A stretch of DNA of 64,000 nucleotides from Isoetes taiwanensis (lineage: Eukaryota > Streptophyta > Lycopodiopsida > Isoetales > Isoetaceae), in NCBI GenBank assembly GCA_021234155.1, contig JAJEKV010000002.1:37051107-37115106 (forward strand). The letters run 5' to 3'. Position numbers and translations under genes: made by a program. The notes below the pieces were generated by a model. That model ran no database searches, was not told the origin of the DNA, and saw only the letters and a list, made by a program, of their open reading frames with translations. The number at the start of each line of letters is the position of its first letter. Position 1 is the stretch's first letter. Shown piece after piece: positions 54,968-64,000 of the stretch.

Positions 54968-57900
54968 CTATTCTTCATCAGACATGCTATCTTCATCAGA
55001 TAAAACCTCGGGCAAGTTTTCTAGAATCTTTTCCTCATCTGCCTGGTCTAGCCTGTAAACAGTTCGAGCACCTTTCTTGATCTGCTGCATGGGAACTCGA
55101 ATAGCACAAATTTGAGTAGAGAATACAAGTGACTTTGGCTCGTTTGTCAACAACTCATACATCACCTTTGACCGAGGCTTCTTTCTATAGTAAATGCCCT
55201 CCACAACGGTTTCACCTCTCATAAACAAGTTTCCGTTCTACTTGAAGTCATTTTCAACTTCAAATTTTGGCTTGGTGCATAGCAACATCCAAAATACAGA
55301 ATCCTCCTCGTTCCCTTTAGGTGCGGCAAAGAATCGCAAAATTCGTCTCCTTCTCTAAGTGCTTCTGCAAGTACATTTTCCAAGGTTGAGTATAGTGGCC
55401 TGGTAGACTTGCGGGTCTCTTCCACATCCGCATGAACATTGGAGGATGGTTCAACGACTACAAGGTCCCATTCATCTACATACAATTTGTTCTCACACAT
55501 GTCCCATTTTCCATCCAAACAATTCTTTGCAAAAAACATGATAGCTTTCGGTATGTAGGCGTGTTGGATTTCTGTCTTGAATCCATGGACTAAATGAATT
55601 TGCCTGGTTTCTCGAATTGTCTCGCACCCCAAGCCTTTTTCTGTTGATATCCTCGGGTTTTATTTCCCGTATATCTCCTCGAACTTTTCTTCCATTTTCA
55701 TCCACTTCGGATGTACCACATTGAAATTGTTTCTCTGCAATTTTCACCACATCATGGGCATTATCTAGTTTAATGTCAGGATGTTTAAGCTGTAGACCTC
55801 GTATCCATCTTTTCAATTCTGCTGCCTTCCCATCATGTTCACCTTTTCCATGGTTTGATCCAAAGAAGTTCCACATCATGTTGACCTCTGTATCACAACT
55901 GTACCTTCCAACAAAATAAAATGATCTGGCTGCTTTGAATTGTGATGCAACACCATTTGAAAATACATAGTGCTGTTTGGGGACATTGCCTTTCTGCTTT
56001 AAGTACTCAAAATGTTTCATAAAACAATGTTGAACAACAAGTGTGTCATGTTCCCTATCATCCGACACATAGTAGTGTGTTTCCTTTTCAATGGTGTCTG
56101 TCTCTGGATCAACCTGATAGGTTATTTGAACAAATATAGTTATCGGTTTGTTGACCCAAATATGGACTGAACTTCATTCTGCTCCTTAAAAGTATAATTC
56201 TCTGCGAAGTCAACCACGGATAGGTAAGCATCTCCAGGCAAGTTATCAAGGAGTTCTTTGTGCTGGCCTGCCTGCCACTTATATCTGAAGTTGCGTAAAG
56301 GAAATTTTGGAAGCTTCTCCAACATTTTGTTCACCAGTGGAAGACTTGCAGTTTCATTGTGTTGGTGAACTAGCTTAGACTTCTTCTTGCCATCTCTCGA
56401 ATACGGTTTTTCATAGTCTAAGTATTCCCACTTCACCATGCCACTATCACTAGATTGTTCATGTGGGCGGATAGGGAACTTCTTAATCCCACACTCTTTA
56501 CACTCACCCGCAATGCATTCCCTCTTATGGTAAGGTTGGAAGCTAGTAGTTTTCTCACATAAAATTCCACCCCACACTTCTTGTGCTACTTATTTTGTAT
56601 TCGGGCATGCATTCACCATATATGTCCGACCAAAAAGTTGACAAGTGCAAATTGCAGACTTTTTGGTGCTTAGTTCTCATACTATTGAAGCCATCTATTA
56701 GCATCTGCATTCTAACATGGTATATACAAAGAAGAACTATTGAAGTCCTTTAATTTTACAATAAATCATGGTTTCAGCTTTTCAAACATCCTCTGTTTGA
56801 TCATAACACTAGGATGTTCCGTCTTGAATTTCCTGAACAATTGCAACTGCAAGGAAGATAACAAGGTGATCAGCATATTTATTGCACACTACATTTTCCA
56901 CCACACTAGGCACCACATAGCATATATTACAGACATTAATATTACACCTCGTTATTCACCACACTAGGCACCACAAAGCATATATTACATAATTTATCAG
57001 TACATCATATTTTTTTTCACCACACTAGGCACCACATAGAATATATTACATCATTTATTTTACACCATATTTTTCACCACACTAGGCACCACATAGAATA
57101 TATTACAAAGATTTATTTTACACCATGTTATTCGCCACACTAGGCACCACATAGCATATATTACAACATTTATTTTACACCATGTTATTCACCACACTAG
57201 GCACCACAAAGCGTATATTTAGAGCATTTATTTTACACCATATTTTTCACCACACTAGGCACCACATAGCATATATTACAAAGATGTATTTTACACCATG
57301 TTATTCACTACACTAGGCACCACAAAGCATATATTTACAGCATTTATTTTTTTACACCACGTGCCTCACCACACTAGGGCAAAGCACATATCATATATCA
57401 CAAAGATTAATAGGCACCACACACCACAAGCAATCACTAACCACACCAACCACATATCACAAGCAATCACTAACCACATACCACATACCACATTAACAAT
57501 AAAAAATGTGGTGAAGATGAAGAAATGAAATAACATGTGATTCTTCCAGATAGTGAGTGGCATGATCCTCTCTTACATTTCGTTCCAATCTTCTGAACTT
57601 AACATCCTTTGCATTTGGAGAGACCCTCACTGTTTTTCGGGTCCAAAATTGCTACACAAGTTCTATGACGAATTGGGAATTGCATCCGCTCTTCTAACTC
57701 TTTTGTACAAAACCCATTTCCCCCCTTTGCAATCTATCTCTTCCCTCTTCAATTTTGCTTTGGTAAGATTCCTAGAATGAACACCCAGCAGTTTACCAAA
57801 ACCCCGAGCACTGACAGGATTAGCACTTTCGGTAATGCTTCCTCTTACGGCCATAGAAAGGCAACTACTCTTGGTCGCTAAACCATCATTGCTTGTTAGA

Positions 57901-58443
57901 CTTCTTCACAAGTTGAATGGAAGCCCTGAGGTTGCTGACCACAATGCTCTTGGCTTGCAAATCTTTCAGCTCTTCACCAAGTACGCTGTCCATTGTGTCA
58001 TCTTCCAGGAAATCTCGTAAAACCTCACTGTCAGCCAAGCCTTTAGTGGTGCTATGAAATGAAGATAATAATTTCAACACCATCCGACGCCTAGTAGAGG
58101 CCGTTCTGGTGGATCCTCCCTCTGCTGATGCAATTTTTGCTAATTCTTCTTTAGCTTCCCTTTTTCTTTTCCTTTGGCGTCTTTTATGATCCCATTCTTG
58201 TTCTGGAGTTCTATTTCTCACACCTGTGCTCCGGTTTGAGATTTTAGGCAGATTTGCTTCCAAATTAAATGATTCAAAGTATGAACCGGATTGATCCACA
58301 ACCGGATTAAGCGCCATCGCCGTGTGCTTCAGGAAAGGCGCGGGTGGGTTTAGGAATCGGTTAGGTGGAAATTGGAATGGGACGGGTGGCGTAGGAAATT
58401 GGAATGGGACGGGTGGCGTGAGAATCGGGTCATTGCAGTTCAA
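54968..58443 (-). pseudogene. DDE-type transposase of TE-B (DFAENY / HGKG family)
   Basis: In minus-strand order: N-terminal PPVPFQFP repeats and a basic DHKRRQRKRKREAKEEL (likely nuclear signal); RGFGKLLGVHSRNLTKAKLK; VSPNAKDVKFRRLERNVRED; an intron or gap with a minisatellite; HKRECIAGECKECGIKKF; DAYLSVVDFAENYTFKEQNE; SDDREHDTLVVQHCFMKHFE; YVFSNGVASQFKAA; WNFFGSNHGKGEHDGKAAEL; an acidic end LSDEDSMSDEE. I recall this block order from transposon-encoded proteins common in animal genomes. A Superfamily name is not certain. Candidate catalytic acids are D (VDFAEN) and E/D (HGKGEHDG). The middle position, usually SDG, is SNG here. Several frame changes (near 57890, 57660, 55630, 55230) mark a dead copy. 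It lies at the right end, as expected. Confidence 0.65.
56880..57420 (-). repeat. 58-60-bp minisatellite with CACCACACTAGGCACCACA
   Basis: About eight copies, cores near 56904, 56963, 57024, 57082, 57140, 57199, 57256 and 57312, each followed by AGCATATATTACA and TTTATTTTACACC. It carries CACCACA, the inverse of the TGTGGTG motif found in the rest of TE-B, and lies between exons of the transposase. Confidence 0.9.
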
Positions 58444-58559
58444 GAAATGATTGAATCCGGGCAGTTATGCACTAGGCGCCAAACAAACATTTAAAATCGC
58501 ACCACAAATTTGATATCTTCCACCACATTTTTAGGGGGGACAGGGGGGACACCCAGGGT

Positions 58560-58583
58560 GTTCCACTACACCATGCTTTCACC
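58560..58583 (-). repeat. TE-B right terminal inverted repeat
   Basis: Reads inward GGTGAAAGCATG...TAGTGGAAC on the minus strand. One extra T (58584), then the target-site copy GGGTG at 58585-58589. Confidence 0.85.
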
Positions 58584-58589
58584 TGGGTG

Positions 58590-60697
58590 CAAGTCACGAA
58601 CGACTTGTACTTTACTTGGATCTGTAAGCAATCCATCTTTACTCACAATATGGCCTAAAAGCATTCCATGTATAACTAAAAATGTACACTTTTCTCTCTT
58701 TTTTTTCTTTTTTTTTTTGAAGAAACGGAACTGCTTTTTTATTCATATGATAAAAAGAATTACATCAACGATCCCACGTGGATGTTATAGAAAGTATTTC
58801 TGCACATACAACATACATAACGATCCCACATGGATCTTGTAGGAATAATGTACACTTTTCTAGGTTGAAGGACACACCATATCTTCGACATCTCTCAAAA
58901 CACAATTCTAATTTAGATAAATGATCTTTGAGACATGTGGAAACTGTAAAATCATCCAAAACGATTTCAATGAAACTCTCAATGTACTCCTTGAAAACTG
59001 TGAGCATTACTCTCTAAAATAATGATGGTGCATTACTAAGGCTAAAAGGCATTACCTCGTATGCATAAGTCCCAAGCTGGGTTATAAACGTAGTTTTCAA
59101 CTGATCATCAGGGTGTATTTTTTATCTGATTATAACTACTAAAACCGTCCATGAATGAGTAGCATTCATGGCTTGCCACTTTTTCCAATACTTGGTCTGT
59201 AAACGGAAGGGGAAACTTATCCTTGTCTATGACATCGTTTAACTTACGAAAATCAACACAAACTCGTAACCTCCCATTTTTCTTCTTAACAACCACTATA
59301 GGGAAAACCCATTCACTAGTTTCCACCTCAAATATAAGTCCAGCTTGTAAAATCTTTTGAATCTCTTCCTTAACACAAGGCAAAATTGGGATTCTTTTGT
59401 AAGCTCTCTGATATACTAGCTTTGCATGTGGAATCAAAGGAATCCTCATAAGACAAACATCAGGGTGAATTCCTCTAAGGTCTGTATAACTCCATGCGAA
59501 TACATTCTTATACTGATGGAAGAGCTTTATGGCAGACTCTCGTATAACCAATGGCAGATTTTTGCCCAAATATACAACTTGGGGCTCATCTGAAGACCCT
59601 AAGTTTATTTTTTCCACTTCCGGAGTGCCCAAATAAGGGATTATATTACTCCCTTGCAATGTATGGGCTGGTTGGAGTTGTAAAACTGCATTTTCTTGCT
59701 GTACTTCTATAAAATCAACAGGGTAATCCATCACTTGTTCCACCATGAAACAAGTTGCAAAATCCATTTGATATTCCTTGAACACATCAACGTTGTAAAA
59801 GTCCTCTTCCTCATCTTCTTTTACATAAACACCCTCCTCATCGTCACTAATCTTTTCCTTCGAGAGTGTTATGATCTCGAAGGCAAATTAATCTTGGCTA
59901 ACATGCCTTGGTTAGATAAAGTAAGGGTGTTTATTGACCAATTATGTACGGCTTTAGAAGCTCGCAACCATGGCCTTCCTAAAAGCAATTGGTAATCAGT
60001 AACTTTACGCTGTGTTTCTAACACAACAAAATCTTGTTCAAACCGTAAATATCCTATAGAAAATGGAATATTCTTCAATGTCCCTAATAGTGCAACCTTC
60101 CTATGATCAGCCATTTTAACATCAAAAAGCTTTATGCAGATCATTCAATCTTAACCTTTTGCGCAATGCATTCGTCATAATATTCACACCTGCACCACTG
60201 TCCACAGGGACTTTTGAAATATCTATCCCCTTAAGGAGAACGGTGACCACTGAGTTTAATGTATCTGTTCCTCAAACGGAACTCCGGTATTACTTGGATC
60301 TGCCCTTTCTGTATCAGACTCCTCCTCTGTATCTTCGCTGTTGTCTAACTCATCCGAGAACATGTTCTCATATAAATCATCTTCGGCGTCGACAAAATAG
60401 ATATGCTGAATGTCTTCGTCAACATGGTTAGCGGCATTTACTGCAAGTAGCTCGTCCTCACTGTCTTCAAAGCTGTCCTCTTCCACTTCGGAATCTGCAT
60501 CCATGAAAGGAAACTATAGCTTATCGATTGCGGTTGCACCACTGTTGCGATTCAAGAGCCGCCAGTTTGAGAAGTTATATACAAGTTTGTCAGCCTTCTT
60601 ATGCAGCAAACGATTTCATGTGACACTATGTATGTACTTATAGGCACTCCAATTTCTCTCACTTGCACTATTGGAGGATACCAAGGACAAGATAGTC
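58590..60697 (-). pseudogene. Ty3/gypsy pol, protease and reverse transcriptase half
   Basis: In minus-strand order: an acidic segment (VEEDSFEDSEDELLAVNAAN), protease core VDSGAGVNIMTNAL (about 60190-60210) and YQLLLGRPWLRASKAVHNWS, RT blocks NVFAWSYTDLRGIHPDVCLM, WVFPIVVVKKKNGRLRVCVD, FRKLNDVIDKDKFPLPFTDQ, IVLDDFTV (the xxDD box) and GVSFNLEKCTLF. The order and RT blocks fit the Tat/Athila side of Ty3/gypsy. Stops and shifts near 59100 and 59870 show decay. It is continued at 42418 on the far side of TE-B. A LINE fragment (58696-58846) and a LINE (from 60698) also interrupt it. Confidence 0.9.
58696..58846 (-). mobile_element. 151-bp LINE 3' fragment with 15-bp target duplication
   Basis: AATGTACACTTTTCT occurs at 58681-58695 and 58847-58861. 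Between them are a T/C-rich poly(A) complement and about 120 bp with two GATCCCACGTGGAT-like repeats. It splits the gypsy RT frame right after the xxDD region. Confidence 0.9.
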
Positions 60698-63600
60698 TTT
60701 TTTTTTTTTTTTGATTGAAGGCCAGCGTATATATTATATGTAGATAAAGTTACAAAATTGACAAACTTTTTACAGGGAAGTATAACCCAATTAACTCATA
60801 AATGAGTGGAGAATGTTTGGAAAAAAAAGAGCAGTTAAACCATGAGATTCAGGTAGCCTTTGAGATAGTTCGTATCTGATGCTATTCCAAGGCTAGAAAG
60901 GAGACTTAAGATGGAAGTTGGTGATCTTTCTTCCCTTGCCCCTGACCATAATTGAGAGCACACAAAAAGCACACAAGCAGGATCCTGCCTTGGCCATGTT
61001 AAATCTTCCTTTGTTATCTTTGGCTTCGCATAGAAGATTTCTTCTGACATCATAGTTCTGGTCGCAGCAACAGTTACAAAAACAGGGTTCTTCATGCCCA
61101 TACAAATTCGGGGGGCCAAAGACCTTGAGCCATTCCAGGTTGGTGTTGGGATCGGTCTTTCTCCATTTGATCTTCCGTAGCAGCACAAAAATGATCCCTG
61201 AAAAAAGAGAAAATAGATTAACCGTAAGTTAGATTGCAGAGGCATCATTAATCCATTTAATGTCATAAGTGATCTGTTTGATAATAGCTTCTGAATGGAT
61301 AATCTCATTATTGAAAATAAACTCGTTGCGCCCTTTCCAAATTCTCCAGAGCAGGATAAAGATCCTCCAGTCATTCGGGTTGTCTGGCCAGAAGAAATCT
61401 AGAGAGTTAATAGATAGAACATTGTATCCAAGATAGGTGGAGACTAGGTCCAACACCCATTCTGACCAAATGCATTCCCTAAAGAGGTGATTTTCGTCTT
61501 CTTTGTGTCCCAGACATCTCGGGCAAGCATCCGATTCAGCCATATTCATCTTGTATCTCTTGCTGTTTGTTGCCAGGGCCTTATGCCAAAGTTGCCACAT
61601 GAAGGATTTGATCTTAGGATATATGGGACTGGACCACATGAATTTCAGATTTCTCTTGCATCTGTCTGCCCCTGTTTGCCATTTCTCATGAATGGAAATA
61701 GTGAGATCCCTGGTAAGGAACCTATAGGCCATCTTGACTGATAGAGTCGACTTGCCATGATAATTCCAATTACACTCATCATTGGACCAACTCCCCTGAA
61801 TCAGGGTGGTACAGATATTAGTATAAAGGTTCTCGCAAGCCTCTCCCTCATCTGCCAAAATAGATTCTGTAAAGGGTATAATTCCATAATCATTAAATAG
61901 ATCTCTGATAAGAATAATCCCTTTGTACTCCAAAGCCTGGCCTGATCTGGAAAGTGACAAGCTAAACATAAAGCTAAGAATAGAAGGATTCCAGAAAATA
62001 GATTGATCCATAGAAAGACCTTCCTTCCAATCAAAGACACCCCTAACCGAGTTCCAAGCTTTGATCCATTTTTTAATTAAGGCTGAGGTAGATCTTGGAA
62101 CCGTGAAGGGGAAGTAGATGGAGTGGGGGAGAATTAACTTCAGCTGCCTCCATCCAAAGGACCAACATCTCATCAAATAATGCCTAATGACAATGGAAAT
62201 CGGGTGCTTGATTAAATTATGGGCAGCTTTGAAGAAATACTTAGCAGCCAGAGCTAGACCCTGCTTTTCGATGTTTATGACACCCAGACCTCCATCCTTT
62301 TTCCTTTTGCAACATTCAGTCATGGCCACAGGGGTCCAACATCTTCTGTTTTGGCCGCACGAAATGAACCTACCAATTATACTCTGTAACTTATTAGTAC
62401 CTTTTTGGGGGCCAGTATCACAGAGGATGGTAGATATGGGAAGTTTGCAATAATAGCTCTCCCCTGCTTGGAGATATATTTAGAATTAAGATAATCTACC
62501 TTTTTTTGGAACTTCTCGATAATTTCATTCCATATATCAGAGGGGCTCCCCTTTAAAGCATAAGGAATACCAAGAATTTTTGAGGAGTTGGTAGGAAGAA
62601 TATACTTACAACCTAGGAGATCAGCTGTCTGTTCCCCTTTTACCTGGTCCTTGGACATAACCTTTGACTTGATTGGATTGATTTTGCATCCTGATGCCTG
62701 ACCAAAGTCTTCCAGAATCCCCTGAGTATTAATAATCGATTGATGATCCATGGATACAAGGATGAAGGTGTCATCTGCAAAATGCCCATTTAAAATTTGA
62801 TCCATCCCTTCATCATTATTAGGAAGGCTTAATCCTTGGATCATGTTAGAATGTTTGGCCTCCTCTAATTTACAATGAAGAGCTTCCATAATTATAAGAA
62901 AAAGAAAGGGGGCTAAAGGGCAGCCCTGTTTGACACCCCTTTTCAGGGGAAAAAAAGGGCTACACTCCCCATTTATAAGCACAGAAGATCTCGAATTGGC
63001 TAGGATAGCTCTAAAAATAAGAATTACCTCATTGGAGAACCCCATGGCACTGCAACATTTGAACAACAAGTTCCAACTTACAGTATCAAAGGCTTTGGTA
63101 ATGTCCAGCTTGAGCAATGCAATATCCTGCTTGGAGTCTTTTGCCCAATTGAGGCCCAAGATAGCCGTGACCACATTGTCAAGGATAAACCTATCCTTTA
63201 AGTAAGCTGCCTGGGAAGAGCTGATAATTCTGTCAAGCACAGGCTTGAGCCTTCTGGCTATGGTTCCCGAGATCAGCTTGTAGACCACATTGGATAAGGA
63301 GATAGGTCTATAGTCTGAGAATGATGCTGGCATGTCCACCTTAGGAATAAGAGCTATAAGACTAGTGTTGATCCTGGCATCCAAACACTTTTTGTCTCTG
63401 AATTCATTGGCAAGACTTGTAATGCTATCACCCAGAATAGGCCATGTTTTGAGGAAGAATTCAACAGGGAGCCCGTCCGGTCCTGGGGTCTTACCCTTAT
63501 CCATATCTCTGGCTGTGCCAAGGAGCTCATCATTGGTGAAGGGCCTGTCTAAGGAGGCATTTTCTTCTGCCATAACTCTAGGCTGAATATTAATAAATTC

Positions 63601-64000
63601 ATCCATATTGTTCCCTGGGCAATCTAAATTAGTTCCCATAATATTAGAAAAGTGCTCTGATGCTGCTCTTTTGATTTGGTCCTCCTCCATAATAAAATCA
63701 TCACCAACCTTAATATCAAAGATATGGTTCCTCTTAATTTTACCTTTTGCCTTGGCAAAGAAAAATTTTGAGCTACCCCTTTCATCATCCTTGATTTCCC
63801 GAATTTTGGCTTTAAGCCTCCACCCCTGGGCAATTCTGATTTCTTCCTTTTCAATCTCGGCCCTGATGTTATCTTTGAGTGATTCTGGAGCTTGGGGCAG
63901 GGATTCTCTTAGGTTCTGGAGAGTTGCCATTTTCTGCCCGTGGATTTCTCTAGCCCAAACCTTGAGCCAATTCTTGATTGCCTTGGAGACTGTTATCCAC
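60698..64000 (-). mobile_element. L1-clade LINE, 3' portion, inserted in the gypsy pol
   Basis: Minus-oriented. Its poly(A) is the T-run 60698-60712, the 3' UTR runs to about 61228, and ORF2 continues past the window edge. Left of the T-run the gypsy sequence resumes. The second target-site copy lies outside the window. It is related to the LINE at 26.9-35.2 kb. Confidence 0.9.
61229..64000 (-). pseudogene. LINE ORF2: reverse transcriptase and zinc finger, one frameshift
   Basis: It enters from the window edge in frame (NWLKVWAREIHGQKMATLQN). It carries RT blocks GKTPGPDGLPVEFFL, SDYRPISLSNVVYKLIS, LLKLDITKAFDTVSW, GVKQGCPLAPFLFLIIMEAL and the intact catalytic box HFADDTFIL. Near 62395, after LAPKK, a 1-base shift moves the frame. 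The rest (MTECCKRKKDGGLGVINIEK, FMWQLWHKALATNSKRYKMN, CPRCLGHKEDENHLFREC, a zf-RVT finger) ends at 61229. The family makes cDNA by target-primed reverse transcription. It is younger-looking than the 30-kb copy but not intact. Confidence 0.9.

Larger units (their letters stand above)
42419..58584. mobile_element. TE-B: 16.2-kb DNA transposon with TIRs and 5-bp target duplication, inserted in gypsy pol
   Basis: The terminal 24 bp match 22 of 24 in inverted orientation (42419-42442 and 58560-58583; both begin GGTGAAAGCATG read inward and end TAGTGGAAC). GGGTG flanks it at 42414-42418 and 58585-58589. Removing it restores a continuous gypsy pol frame between RDLHP and PKNVTELKRF. It encodes its own DDE-type transposase (-) next to the right end and at least seven other ORFs. 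The subterminal motif TGTGGTG is plus-oriented through most of the element and minus-oriented in the right 2 kb. A length of 16 kb and host-like cargo are exceptional for a plant cut-and-paste element. Confidence 0.85.

Overview
This is nuclear DNA of a land plant with a large, repeat-rich genome. The evidence is spliceosomal introns, plant-type Ty1/copia and Ty3/gypsy polyproteins, L1-clade LINEs, a Mutator-like (MULE) transposase with a SWIM finger, and a fragment resembling the plant BTB/NPH3 family. I cannot fix the lineage. I see no rRNA, tRNA or CRISPR, and no confident ordinary host gene. Almost everything is mobile DNA inserted into mobile DNA.

Layout. (1) 1-1240: the 3' end of a copia element (+) ends in an LTR that interrupts a Ty3/gypsy integrase (-). 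(2) 1845-18008: a direct tandem duplication of about 8.07 kb. Each unit holds a gag-only retroelement gene (-), a PBS/LTR edge, clusters of palindromic TTCGCC/GGCGAA motifs, a telomere-like array and a small proline-rich ORF. (3) 18.7-26.9 kb, probably continuing at 35.4-40.2 kb: a mobile element (here TE-A) with a small acidic-protein gene, a broken MULE transposase (-), a minisatellite with a palindromic core in the divergent intergenic region, and a plus-strand gene set. The set's last pieces look like a beta-class amino-DNA methyltransferase. A LINE (26.95-35.23 kb), itself interrupted by a 2.65-kb terminal-inverted-repeat (TIR) transposon, splits the region. Another 3-kb segment splits the methyltransferase-like gene.

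(4) 40.5-60.7 kb: a Ty3/gypsy pol (-) is split by a 16.2-kb DNA transposon (here TE-B, 42419-58584). TE-B has matching 24-bp TIRs and a 5-bp GGGTG target duplication. It encodes a decayed DDE-type transposase plus unusual cargo: a Cys/His-rich protein, a coiled-coil/RING-like protein, an FCP1/NIF-like phosphatase with the nucleophile replaced, a Ulp1-type (C48) SUMO-protease-like protein, an acidic serine-rich protein built like the TE-A one, and two small related acidic proteins. Its two sides carry the motif TGTGGTG in opposite orientations. (5) 60.7-64 kb: a second L1-type LINE (-) is inserted in the same gypsy.

The most notable system is TE-B, a giant cargo-bearing transposon whose genes point to ubiquitin/SUMO and phosphorylation control of host proteins. 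Next is the possible pairing of a MULE transposase with a DNA methyltransferase in TE-A. The near-identical architecture of the acidic gene (short second exon, acidic tail, repeat-rich 3' region) in both elements suggests a shared accessory module. Most coding copies carry stops or frameshifts, so this window shows remains rather than an active system.
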